Shown here one piece after another: positions 1 to 7,856 of a stretch of 64,000 nt of DNA (position 1 is its first letter; every line of letters starts with the position of its first letter). The stretch lies in NCBI GenBank assembly GCA_018814305.1, contig JAHJAA010000044.1, positions 1 to 64,000 on the forward strand, in the 5' to 3' direction. A program made the translations under genes and the position numbers. This stretch comes from Pseudomonadota bacterium. Lineage in GTDB: Bacteria; Desulfobacterota; Desulfobulbia; Desulfobulbales; JAGXFP01. Below the pieces are notes generated by a model. The model was given only the letters and a program-made list of their open reading frames with translations. It ran no database searches and was not told where the DNA came from.

Positions 1-136
1 CACGGCAACTCTCTTTGCCGTTCGCGGAATAGGATCTCAAATAACCAAGCTTACTTCCCTGATGCTGAGGGGGCGTTGCCTCAACGTTCCCTCATTTTTG
101 GAGGATATACCTCCCTTAATTTGCGAGTTCGCTCTC
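1..136. other. Foreign junction sequence at the window edge
   Basis: This stretch contains no recognisable gene. The methyltransferase reading in from the right stops resembling its family at about position 137, and what follows is structured DNA with a small palindrome (GGAGG and CCTCC arms, 100-114). That is what the edge of an insertion sequence or another recombination joint looks like, but the rest of any element lies outside the window, so its identity cannot be decided. Confidence 0.3.
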
Positions 137-639
137 ACTATATCGGGGAGGACGTGGAGTAAATTAAGCACTATAATTGTGCTGAAACTTTTGGGGACAA
201 AGGACAACTGCATGGCATCTGCATGGACAAAAATCATGTTTTCCGGGACCGCCCCGTTTAATTTGATGAGTCTCGCCTTAGCGAGTCGTAACAGTTTTAA
301 AGACTGATCTACCAGAATCACAGGTCTTTCCCTGTATCGGCTATATATTCCCGCCGTAAAGGCCAGGGCCCCGCAACCGATATCGAGAACGAAACCATCG
401 GATCTTGCCTGCAGAACCTTTTCGACGACCAGCGGAAATTTCGCGGTCGAATATCCCCAGATCAACCTGTTATATATAGGATTACAGGCCACCAAGTCGT
501 ACATTGTTCCGAATTTATCGTCATAGGAATTACCCGTCTCATCATTCGAAAATACTGAAAGGATGTGGGGTTCGACAACCCTGATGGTGACATCTCTCTG
601 TAACAGTCCCGTCAGACTGCCTTCATCTAATTTCGTCAT
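37..639 (-). CDS. Class I SAM-dependent methyltransferase, C-terminally truncated
   Basis: The N-terminal two thirds is a Rossmann-type methyltransferase: the SAM-binding motif VLDIGCGALAF lies near residue 85, an acidic residue follows beta-2 (VILVDQS), and the motif IV region reads TIIVLNLLHVLPD near residue 155. After that the expected strand and the RVLKPGG-like motif are missing and a short unrelated tail runs to the stop, so the gene looks interrupted. The start at 639 is preferred because a GAGG site lies ten bases upstream; the ATG at 648 almost touches it. It lies just downstream of the TetR gene on the same strand and may be co-transcribed. The substrate is unknown and the product is probably non-functional. 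Confidence 0.6.
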   Translation of the reverse strand: MTKLDEGSLTGLLQRDVTIRVVEPHILSVFSNDETGNSYDDKFGTMYDLVACNPIYNRLIWGYSTAKFPLVVEKVLQARSDGFVLDIGCGALAFTAGIYSRYRERPVILVDQSLKLLRLAKARLIKLNGAVPENMIFVHADAMQLSFVPKSFSTIIVLNLLHVLPDIVRANSQIKGGISSKNEGTLRQRPLSIREVSLVI

Positions 640-713
640 GGCGGTCATACCTCGATTGTTTGTCTGAAAAAGTTCTGCCCAAGTTTTTTCATGATTCTTT
701 TGCCAGGATTTTT

Positions 714-1313
714 CTACACGGCTATGCCGGAAAGATACTGCTCGAGGGTGACGGCAAGTTGTTCCATCGTTTTCTGAACACTTAGCGCCGGATCTCTCAA
801 AAAGTTGCGAAGTATGCCAATATAGAGAGAGTAAAGAGCGGCGGTCGCTACCCGCGAATCAATTGTCAAACGGACTCTTCCTTCCTCTTTTTCATGTTCA
901 ATCAAGTTGGTCAGAAACTGAAAATGTTGCTCTTCAAGCATGGCGATTGAGGGGATGTCTTGAACCGGTTGGTAAAGAGTATCTCTGATTAGAATTCGAT
1001 AGAGTTCACGATTTTTGTCATAAAAAGTGAGCATATATGAGACCATATGGAACAGGACATCCTGCAGACCTTTACCAGCGGGCAAGGTGGCAATAATCTG
1101 CCCCAGGGCTTGTTCCAGATCATCAGAAAGCGCGGCCTCAAGCAGGGCCGTTTTGTTTTTAAAATGAACGATTACCGAGGCTGCGGAAACCCCTGCCGCA
1201 TCTGCAATATCCCTGATTGTGCATTTCTCGACGCCCTTCTCCCAGAACATGTCACGCGCTGAGTTTAAGATTAACTCTCTTGTCTCGGCTTTAGTGTCGT
1301 CTCTTCTTCCCAT
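714..1313 (-). CDS. TetR/AcrR family transcriptional regulator
   Basis: A 199-residue protein of normal TetR length. The N-terminal helix-turn-helix spans roughly residues 10-55 (TIRDIADAAGVSAASVIVHF), followed by an alpha-helical ligand domain with no recognisable ligand signature. An ATG at 1313 is preferred over the TTG at 1319. The 15-bp perfect inverted repeat at 1335-1375, just upstream, is a good candidate operator, so autoregulation is likely. The downstream truncated methyltransferase is on the same strand 74 bases away. The effector and wider targets cannot be read from the sequence. Confidence 0.9.
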   Translation of the reverse strand: MGRRDDTKAETRELILNSARDMFWEKGVEKCTIRDIADAAGVSAASVIVHFKNKTALLEAALSDDLEQALGQIIATLPAGKGLQDVLFHMVSYMLTFYDKNRELYRILIRDTLYQPVQDIPSIAMLEEQHFQFLTNLIEHEKEEGRVRLTIDSRVATAALYSLYIGILRNFLRDPALSVQKTMEQLAVTLEQYLSGIAV

Positions 1314-1334
1314 ACGCAACTCGCTAAATTTGTT

Positions 1335-1375
1335 TTTTTATTAAACATGTTTATTTAGGGCATGTTTAATAAAAA
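1335..1375. promoter_or_regulatory. Inverted-repeat operator upstream of the TetR gene
   Basis: Arms 1335-1349 (tttttattaaacatg) and 1361-1375 are perfect reverse complements over 15 bases with an 11-base spacer. The left arm also sits inside a self-complementary 12-mer, taaacatgttta (1342-1353). Position and symmetry fit an autoregulatory TetR site; that this regulator binds it is inference. The rest of the 1376-1620 gap shows nothing I recognise. Confidence 0.55.
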
Positions 1376-1620
1376 TCCTAAGCGTGTCAATATGGAAAAA
1401 TTAACTCGCTAGAATATTTACCAGCAATGTAAGTTAAATGGCGAAAAGGAGGGAAAGGGGTCACGTCCTCTTTTGACTCTTCTCTTTCTTCGTTTAAGAC
1501 TCAAATTAAAGGACCTAACGAACTAACATTATTGATAATGTGGCGGGTCACGCTTGACATTTTGATTTTCGTTCATTGTTCTGTTTGATATGGGACGTCA
1601 AGAAGCTGGGGGCAGACGCT

Positions 1621-2148
1621 TTACGAGCGGACAAAAGCCAGCAGTGGCTGGTAATCGTGGTTGTCGGCCGCTTGCAGGGTCGCGATGTATCTTTTCCGCG
1701 CCTCGCCGGGACTTGTAAGGTTGGCGCTACCCCAAGTGAACCTTGGCCGGGCCAGAATATTTTCCAGTAAAAGGTCTGTCAATAAACGAGCATGGCGTCC
1801 ATTGCCGTTTGGGAAGGGGTGGATATGCACCAGCCGGTGATGAAACCGCACCGCAATCTCGTCTGGAGATTCTGTCCCGCTCGCAATCCACACTTTGCTG
1901 TCTTCGCACAGGTTTTTGAGCCGCGGCCCGATTTGGTACCAGGGCCCCCCGATGTTCTTGTCAGTTGTCCGAAAAGTACCGGCCCAGCGCCAGACTTTGC
2001 CGAACATCCTCTGGTGCAATTTCCTAATGAAGGTTTCATTGAGGATATCAGTCGGCCTGGCCTTCTGCAGCCAGGAAATGGCATCAATGATATTTCGTTG
2101 CTCCCACTCGTCAAGCTCTTGCCGCCGGGTGATATGCTCGGGGATCAA
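1621..2148 (-). CDS. Fic/DOC family protein (mobile mystery protein B type), start disrupted
   Basis: The protein carries the Fic core HPFPNGNGRHAR near residue 115, matching HxFx(D/N)GNGRxxR of AMP-transferring Fic enzymes. It follows an Xre-type gene as in the mobile mystery protein A/B pair found on mobile elements. The natural start appears to be the ATG at 2208, which overlaps the upstream stop as ATGA, but codon 4 in that frame is TAG (2199-2197). The family-like N-terminal stretch (DYPDGATPL) continues in frame after it. Translation would therefore need read-through or an internal start such as the TTG at 2148 used here. The gene may be inactivated. Target protein unknown. Confidence 0.75.
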   Translation of the reverse strand: MIPEHITRRQELDEWEQRNIIDAISWLQKARPTDILNETFIRKLHQRMFGKVWRWAGTFRTTDKNIGGPWYQIGPRLKNLCEDSKVWIASGTESPDEIAVRFHHRLVHIHPFPNGNGRHARLLTDLLLENILARPRFTWGSANLTSPGEARKRYIATLQAADNHDYQPLLAFVRS

Positions 2149-2204
2149 GCCCTCCGCTTCGTCATGATCGAGTGGGGTTGCACCATCAGGGTAATCCTAC
2201 ACCG

Positions 2205-2666
2205 TCATTTATCCCTCCAAAAATCGGGGGTGAGATTACGGAGCAGCTCTGCGACCATCTCGGCCAGGATCTCTTCGTTACCTTCCTGACTCAGACCCTG
2301 GTCTTCAAGATCCATGGTATGGGAGGCCTGGGCCAGACGATGCAAGGCAACTTTTCTGGCCTGCCCGGAGATAATCTCTTCCAGACTGCTGTTGGGAACA
2401 AAGCCGTAGACGAAGCGGCAATTGAGCCCTTCGGCAACCTTGCGCATGGCCTTGATGGTTAAGCCGCCGGTCGTTTCCTGTTTCTCAATCTGGGTCACTC
2501 GCTGTTGTGAAACCCCCAAACGAATACCCAATTGTCGGGCGCTCATCCCAAGTGCCTTGCGAATGGCACTGATCCAGCCCTTTCGCGGCACACTCACTTC
2601 AGCAAGGATCCGCAAGGACAACAACGCTTTATCCAACTGTTTCCTGACAAGTTTTGTATCTTTCAT
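2205..2666 (-). CDS. Xre-family HTH regulator (mobile mystery protein A type)
   Basis: A 153-residue protein with a helix-turn-helix at about residues 40-65 (MSARQLGIRLGVSQQRVTQI), which fits the 'mobile mystery protein A' family that travels with a Fic protein. The stop overlaps the ATG of the Fic gene by four bases, so the pair is translationally coupled. The ATG at 2666 is preferred over the TTG at 2678 because family members begin close to this point. Repeated ACA-(AT-rich)-TGT palindromes directly upstream (2699-2777) suggest it represses its own promoter. It may neutralise or control the Fic protein in toxin-antitoxin fashion, which is inference. Confidence 0.75.
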   Translation of the reverse strand: MKDTKLVRKQLDKALLSLRILAEVSVPRKGWISAIRKALGMSARQLGIRLGVSQQRVTQIEKQETTGGLTIKAMRKVAEGLNCRFVYGFVPNSSLEEIISGQARKVALHRLAQASHTMDLEDQGLSQEGNEEILAEMVAELLRNLTPDFWRDK

Positions 2667-2698
2667 GAGCTTGACCAATTTTATTATTTAAATATTTC

Positions 2699-2777
2699 AC
2701 AATATATATGTAGTATCAACCAAAACATAAAACAATATATATATTGTCTTGATCTCAATAAAATACATTATATATGT
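2699..2777. promoter_or_regulatory. Triple AT-rich palindromic operator upstream of the HTH gene
   Basis: Three related sites lie in 79 bases: acaatatatatgt (2699-2711), the perfect 16-bp palindrome acaatatatatattgt (2732-2747), and acattatatatgt (2765-2777). All have ACA and TGT ends around an AT core. They cover the place where a promoter for the HTH/Fic pair should be. Binding by the HTH product is inferred. Confidence 0.5.
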
Positions 2778-2789
2778 TGTTGTTGCAGG

Positions 2790-3006
2790 TGTCTTGTTTG
2801 GCTTAGTTGGGGGGAAACCACGCTAACTCTCTGGAATTATTTAGAATGACAAAGCTGGGGTCTGACCACGATAACTGTCTGAAATAATTAATAATCACAG
2901 TCTTAATCAGGCCCACTGCAACGCTTTCCGACCAAGCCGACTCCCTTGTGCCAGAAGAAAATAAAATGGGGTCGGACCACGACCCTTCGTGAATCGCGCG
3001 GACTCG
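2790..3006. repeat. Degenerate intergenic repeat copies
   Basis: Two imperfect copies of a short unit reading approximately accacgctaactgtctg followed by an AATTATT-like tail occur at about 2818-2845 and 2866-2890, with a partial copy near 2973. A further copy lies at about 9548. No coding potential is evident. They look like worn remnants of a dispersed repeat. Confidence 0.35.
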
Positions 3007-5127
3007 TTACTCTTTTCTGGGAGAAGCGGTGAACATCTGGCGGATTTCCTCGCTGTGAACCTTTCGGCAGAATACTGTGATCTGGTCGCCGGGGAGAAAT
3101 CTCGTGGAGCTGTCGGGAATCAGGTGTTGGTCGCCCCTCTTGATGGAGACGATAGAGGTGGATTGATGAAAAGCCACATCTGCTACCTTCTTGTCGGTGC
3201 AATTGCTCTCCGGGGCTACGGTGATCTCGACGAACTCTACCCCTCCCTCGGGCCTCAAGGCCAGACGGTCCATCTTTAAGCGGCTCTGCTGTTTTCGCAT
3301 CATCCCCATCTGGTAGGCTTTGAGAATATCGCTGCGGCTGATCTGTCCGATCAATTTATGCTCGCCCTGTCTGGCGATTACCGGCAGACGGGCGAGATCG
3401 CGAGGCGCCATCTTGCGGATCGCCATCCAGATCGGCTCGTCGGCATAGATCGTCACCGGGTCGCGGGTGGCCACCTCGCCAATCTTGATGTTCATAAGGG
3501 CAGGTGGTTTATCGTCCCCTTTCCCGTTCTTCTGGTCCTCCTCGATCCGCTGCAGGGTTCGCTCCATGTCCTGCAGGGTGATGACGCCGAAAAGATCCTC
3601 GTCGTTGGCCATTACCGGGAAACCCTGGAGATGGGTGGACTGGAAGAGGGCGAAAAGATCGGCCACCGATTGGTCCCGGTGGATGGTGACCGGGGCATGA
3701 TTCATAACTTCCTCGACCGCCACGCCCTGCAGGATATCGAGGTCGCGGCCTTGTTCGAAGCGGATGCCGCGCCGGCTCAGCTTGATGGTATAGATCGAAT
3801 CAGCCTGTAGCCATTGAGCGACGTTGGAGGCGATCATCCCGGCCGCCATCAGGGGTAGGATGAGTTGGTAGTCGTGACTCATCTCGAAGACGATGAGCAT
3901 GGCGGTGAGCGGAGCCCGGGCGGCGGCGGCAAAGACCGCTGCCATGCCGACCAGGGCGTAGGCCCCGATATCAATGGGAATGGTTGGTAGCAGATATTTG
4001 ACCACATAGCCGAAGGCCCCGCCCAGCATTGCCCCGGTAAACAGTGACGGGGCAAAGACTCCGCCGGAGTTGCCGGAGCCCAAGGTGAAGCAGGTGGCCA
4101 GGGGTTTGAGGAAGATCAGCATGAAGAGGAGAAGAAAAGGCGCCTGACCTTTGAGTACCTGATCAAGAAATTCAAAACCGGAGCCGTAGATGTGCGGCAC
4201 GTTGTCGACCAACGGCAACCCCAGGCGGGAATCGACTGGGAAGACTGAAACCAGGCTGGAGATGTGGGGGTAGAAGAAGGCAAGCATCCCCAGCATCAGG
4301 GCGCCGATTGCCGGTTTTAAGGCCTTGGGTGCCGCCATTCGTTCAAAAAAGTTTTCGAAAAAATCCAGCAGGCGGATGAAGAACACCCCGACCAGGGCGG
4401 CCAGAATGCCGAGCAGCACATAGAGCAGGATCTCCCAGGGCGAGTGGAGGACATAGGCCGGAACGGTGAAGGCGGGACGGATGCCGAGCATCAGCCGACT
4501 GACGATACTGGCCGAGACGGCGGCGATGACCACAGTGCCGAACATCGCTACCTGCAGTTCGGCCATCAGGACCTCGATGGCGAAGGTGATGCCGGCCAGG
4601 GGAGCGTTAAAGGTGGCGGCAATGCCGGCGGCGGCACCGCAGGCCACCAGGTTTTTGATCCGGGCGTCGGACAGTTTCAGCCACTGCCCGACTGAGGAAC
4701 CCAGGGTTGAGCCGACCTGGACGATGGGTCCCTCCCGACCGGCTGAGCCGCCGGTGCCGATACAGAGGGCGGAGGCGATGATCTTGGCGATGGCGACCCG
4801 GGGCCTGATCCTGCCGCCCTTCAGAATCATGGCCTGCATGACTTCCGGCACTCCATGGCCTTTGGCCTCGGAGGCGAAATAGACAATGATCGGTCCACCG
4901 ATCAGTGCGCCCATGGCCGGGATGACGACGAACCAGAATCGTCCGAACCAGGGGATCAGGCCGGCCAGGGAGGAATAGGAGAGGTGATTGATCAGGGCGA
5001 TCAGACGGATAAACAGCACCGCTGCAAGGCCTGTGGCTCCACCGACCACCACGGCCAGGACCAGCAGGACCAAACCTTCCTTGGGGGCCAGGTGATCCAG
5101 AAGTTTTGAGAGATAGCGACTCTGCAT
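3007..5127 (-). CDS. ClC-family chloride channel/transporter with CBS and TrkA-C domains
   Basis: A 706-residue membrane protein. The ClC core (residues ~1-440) carries the anion-selectivity motifs GHGVPEV, GREGP (with the gating glutamate) and GGVFAPS. Two CBS domains follow (~450-600, for example GFPVMANDEDLFGVITL), which in this family bind adenine nucleotides, and a TrkA-C/RCK-C-like domain closes the protein (~625-695). It probably moves chloride, perhaps in exchange for protons, across the inner membrane under cytoplasmic ligand control. Channel versus antiporter cannot be settled from sequence alone. It is transcribed alone. Confidence 0.93.
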   Translation of the reverse strand: MQSRYLSKLLDHLAPKEGLVLLVLAVVVGGATGLAAVLFIRLIALINHLSYSSLAGLIPWFGRFWFVVIPAMGALIGGPIIVYFASEAKGHGVPEVMQAMILKGGRIRPRVAIAKIIASALCIGTGGSAGREGPIVQVGSTLGSSVGQWLKLSDARIKNLVACGAAAGIAATFNAPLAGITFAIEVLMAELQVAMFGTVVIAAVSASIVSRLMLGIRPAFTVPAYVLHSPWEILLYVLLGILAALVGVFFIRLLDFFENFFERMAAPKALKPAIGALMLGMLAFFYPHISSLVSVFPVDSRLGLPLVDNVPHIYGSGFEFLDQVLKGQAPFLLLFMLIFLKPLATCFTLGSGNSGGVFAPSLFTGAMLGGAFGYVVKYLLPTIPIDIGAYALVGMAAVFAAAARAPLTAMLIVFEMSHDYQLILPLMAAGMIASNVAQWLQADSIYTIKLSRRGIRFEQGRDLDILQGVAVEEVMNHAPVTIHRDQSVADLFALFQSTHLQGFPVMANDEDLFGVITLQDMERTLQRIEEDQKNGKGDDKPPALMNIKIGEVATRDPVTIYADEPIWMAIRKMAPRDLARLPVIARQGEHKLIGQISRSDILKAYQMGMMRKQQSRLKMDRLALRPEGGVEFVEITVAPESNCTDKKVADVAFHQSTSIVSIKRGDQHLIPDSSTRFLPGDQITVFCRKVHSEEIRQMFTASPRKE

Positions 5128-5735
5128 AGTTCAGGAATACAAGTGTACGCGAATCACTTCAAGTTAATTTATTCGGCCAGTTAACGGATGGCTATGTAAA
5201 GCCTGTTGCAGTGCTCCATACTCCACGGTTAGGGAAGGGGTCAGGTTCGGGGGCATCCATTAAAAGGCCCTTGTCAAGAGATAGTATTCTCCCGGATTCT
5301 ACCGACTGGAATTATTTTTATGAGCGTGGATGTCTCAAGGAATCAGGTGACCAGCATGTCAGGTGTTTTGTTCTGGTCACGTCATGACCATTTAGTAGTC
5401 CGGGAAAATCCGGTGAAGTCCAGAAAGCCCTGAAAAATCAGGGCTTTTTCTTTTATTGTTGTCCAGTTATCTGACAGCCGGTGAGGTCATTTTAGATGAT
5501 TATCACATCTATGCTTGGTTCTTGCCGACGGCTAGTGAGTCATGCAAAGACTCTCCAGCCATATGAAGTTAAGAGAACTTATTCTAAATGAGGTTTTCCT
5601 GTTGACAATAGACATCCTGGCTCATTATATGAAAGAGTTAGTCAGGTATGGGGGGGGGGAGGTGGATAGCTGTGTCACCTCGAAATCTAGCGCGGACGAA
5701 AAAAAGATTCATTATCACCAAAAATGGAGAAGGAA
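5128..5735. other. Long intergenic region upstream of a beta-barrel gene
   Basis: No convincing protein gene is present. The region contains a GTGACCAG/CTGGTCAC stem (5347-5354 with 5373-5380), a CCGG hairpin (5400-5413) and a strong terminator-like hairpin (5424-5455) on the plus strand. No plus-strand gene lies upstream for that terminator to serve. Confidence 0.5.
5347..5455 (+). ncRNA. Candidate small RNA or leader ending in an intrinsic terminator
   Basis: In order, the plus strand shows an 8-bp stem (5347-5354 with 5373-5380), a small CCGG hairpin and a 10-bp terminator stem (aaagccctga, 5424-5433, with 5438-5447) followed by a T-rich run. This is compact RNA-like architecture with its own terminator and no upstream gene. 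It could be a small RNA, or a leader attenuating the outer-membrane gene at 5736. It matches no riboswitch I know, and its 5' end is not defined. Confidence 0.35.
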
Positions 5736-6323
5736 ATGAAAAAGGTATGTGTATTGTGTTTTCCTATCATGCTCTTTCTGGTCATGACGTCTTCGGCCAG
5801 AGCTGCCGATTGGCGTTTTCCGGTAGGTCTTTCACTCATCAGCGGGATGCAGGATATTACCGATCTTTACGAGAGCAACTTAAAGGCGGAGAATCCGTAT
5901 GCTGATGTCCAGTCGGCGGATTCAATCCCAATGGGAATTTCTTTCACGCCGTATATCCAGACGGATTTTGGGCTCGGTTTGGGGGGAATGGTGGGGCCGG
6001 TTATGATGATTATCGGCGATGCCTCTTTCTTTAACCTGCCGGTAGGGGTCGATGCCCGTTATATTTTTATACCTGACGCATCTATGTCACCTTATGTCCG
6101 AGCAGGTTTTAAATATAATCTTGCGGGTGGAGATTATGTGGAAAGTTCTACTCCTGGTCTTCTTGCTGGGGTTGGGCTGGAGTTCATGCGGACTCGCCGG
6201 GTAGGTTTTGGTTTTGAACTTGCCTATGATACGTCTGAGATTGAATTTGAGGACGTAGCGCATCGCAACACCACAAAGATCAAACCGGTCGCACTGACCC
6301 TCTCGGGGTTTGCCATTTTCTAA
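5736..6323 (+). CDS. Outer-membrane beta-barrel protein, function unknown
   Basis: A 195-residue protein with an N-terminal signal peptide (hydrophobic residues ~5-20, ending in ARA before ADW). The mature part has alternating glycine- and aromatic-rich strands, for example MSPYVRAGFKYNLAGGDYV and VGFGFELAYDTSEI, and ends in phenylalanine (GFAIF), as usual for small beta-barrels. The ATG at 5736 is chosen because GGAGAAGG lies immediately upstream; the ATG at 5724 is inside that site. It appears monocistronic. Confidence 0.75.
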   Translation: MKKVCVLCFPIMLFLVMTSSARAADWRFPVGLSLISGMQDITDLYESNLKAENPYADVQSADSIPMGISFTPYIQTDFGLGLGGMVGPVMMIIGDASFFNLPVGVDARYIFIPDASMSPYVRAGFKYNLAGGDYVESSTPGLLAGVGLEFMRTRRVGFGFELAYDTSEIEFEDVAHRNTTKIKPVALTLSGFAIF

Positions 6324-6483
6324 TACTGTTTGGGATAGCACTTCTGGCTGGCCCTCAAATTACTCATCACGGATAGGAATCATTCATCCGGGTGATTGAT
6401 CGCCATTTGTCAAACCTTTAAAGGGGTGGAAGGGAAGCTGATTAACAACACCCCAGGCTCAACCGGATGGAGGATTAACGGCA

Positions 6484-7299
6484 ATGTGTGAATTCTGCAC
6501 CAAACATGGCGACGGGCAGATTTGGTTTAAAAATGCAGCGAATTATGCCAATGACCTGATGGCTGATCTTAATCGGCACCACTATATCAAGAATTTTTTT
6601 CGGGATACCATCGAAGCAGGGATCGTCACCATCGGCCGGCTCGAAACCATCTATCAAAAAAAGAAAAGTCTGCCGGAGAGGGTTGTTCACCAAATGGTAG
6701 GCAAGGCCAAAGAGGAGCATTTCGGTCAGGTGGTGACCATTGAGGATATCCGGGAGATTGTCGGGCGGGCGGCAACAGTGGTCCGGATACCTTGTGCCTG
6801 CCGTTGGGCGTCGTTGAAGAAAGAGGCTCGCTGTTGCTACAGTGTCAGCTACACCCCGGAAACCTGGTATCAGGATCTGGACATGGGGTATTTCGGCACC
6901 GCTCCCGACATGGGACTTGAGAGGGTTTCCACTGAAGCCGCAATCGGTCAGATGGAGGCTTTAGAAAAAGAGGGTGCGGTTCACACGATCTGGACCATGG
7001 TGACCCCTTTTATCGGGGCCATCTGCAATTGTCAGCCCGGTGACTGTCTTGGCCTACGGACCCTGGCCATTAATGTGGAGACCATGTATCGCGGTGAGCA
7101 GATGGCCGTGGTCGATTCCTCCCTTTGTAATGGGTGCGGTTCTTGTCAAGAGGCCTGTCACTTTGGTGCCATCGGGAGTAACGGTTCTGGCGAAGAGGCC
7201 CGGGCGATGATTGATTGCGGAAAATGTTTCGGTTGTGGTCTCTGTCGAAACCATTGCCCACAGGAGGCCCTCTCAATGATGCCTCGACCTTGGGGGTGA
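6484..7299 (+). CDS. Ferredoxin-type 4Fe-4S protein with cysteine-rich N-terminal domain
   Basis: A 271-residue soluble protein. The C-terminus (~215-265) has two 4Fe-4S signatures, CNGCGSCQEAC and CGKCFGCGLCRNHCP. The N-terminal 210 residues have extra cysteine clusters (CEFC at residue 2, CACR, CNCQPGDC), suggesting a further metal site or redox centre. A GGAGG site precedes the ATG. There is no partner gene alongside, so the redox partner is unknown. It is probably a cytoplasmic electron carrier or the electron-transfer part of an unidentified oxidoreductase. Confidence 0.75.
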   Translation: MCEFCTKHGDGQIWFKNAANYANDLMADLNRHHYIKNFFRDTIEAGIVTIGRLETIYQKKKSLPERVVHQMVGKAKEEHFGQVVTIEDIREIVGRAATVVRIPCACRWASLKKEARCCYSVSYTPETWYQDLDMGYFGTAPDMGLERVSTEAAIGQMEALEKEGAVHTIWTMVTPFIGAICNCQPGDCLGLRTLAINVETMYRGEQMAVVDSSLCNGCGSCQEACHFGAIGSNGSGEEARAMIDCGKCFGCGLCRNHCPQEALSMMPRPWG

Positions 7300-7342
7300 G
7301 GGTTGAACCCTCCTCGCCTTTATGGACAAACGTCATTCTTAT

Positions 7343-7519
7343 GAGCCTCATGCAAAATGCACATCTGCTCCGATCGGCTAAAAATTCCCTGTGTTGCGTC
7401 TTCTCGTCAAAATCGTCCTCACCGTAGCACAGCTACGCTTCCGGGCGATTTTAACTTTCATCCTTGTTCAGGAAAATTTTCTCTCGATCTCGCGACGAGC
7501 TTCATTTTGCAAGAGGCTC
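7343..7519. repeat. MITE-like palindromic intergenic element, type 1
   Basis: The 177-bp unit is bounded by gagcctcatgcaaaatg (7343-7359) and its reverse complement at 7503-7519, with 16 of 17 matches. A second inverted pair lies inside (AAAATCG...CGATTTT around CGTAGC/GCTACG). It has no coding capacity and resembles short non-autonomous mobile repeats that fold into cruciforms or RNA hairpins. Confidence 0.6.
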
Positions 7520-7597
7520 TTATTCCAGTAAATTCGGTGTAGTATAATGATTAGATGAAGCTGGGATACCTTTTGGAATTTGGCAGGAGAAACGAAT

Positions 7598-7834
7598 GTG
7601 AAATGGCTATTTTGTTTGATTTTTGTGTTCCTTGTTGCCTGTGGGCAAAGCCCTGAGCAATTGTTCGAAACGGCAGAATTCGAGATGCTGCAAACCAACT
7701 ACCCCCATGCAACTGCACTGTATCAGGAAATCATCGAGAAACACCCCAACACCAGGTTTGCCGAAACAGCCCGTGCAAGGCTTGTGGAACTTCAGGCGAG
7801 GCAGGGGAAAAATGGGGATGCCAACGGCAAATAG
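7598..7834 (+). CDS. Small TPR-type lipoprotein
   Basis: A 78-residue protein. The N-terminus is a lipoprotein signal (WLFCLIFVFLVAC, lipobox LVAC near residue 15). The rest is about one and a half tetratricopeptide-like helices (QTNYPHATALYQEIIEKHP followed by AETARARLVEL), similar to the repeats of BamD-like lipoproteins but far shorter. A GTG start at 7598 is preferred because AGGAG lies eight bases upstream. The nitroreductase begins 22 bases after its stop, so the two may be co-transcribed. Likely a periplasmic scaffold; partner unknown. Confidence 0.7.
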   Translation: MKWLFCLIFVFLVACGQSPEQLFETAEFEMLQTNYPHATALYQEIIEKHPNTRFAETARARLVELQARQGKNGDANGK

Positions 7835-7856
7835 GTAAAGGAGGAGGTCAACCAAG

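Noticed and set aside
1792-2289. 165-codon plus-strand frame
   Set aside because: Antisense to the Fic and HTH genes; composition reflects the opposite strand.
5128-5460. Fluoride riboswitch near the ClC channel gene
   Set aside because: The position was tempting, but the consensus is not present and the structure is on the opposite strand to the channel gene.
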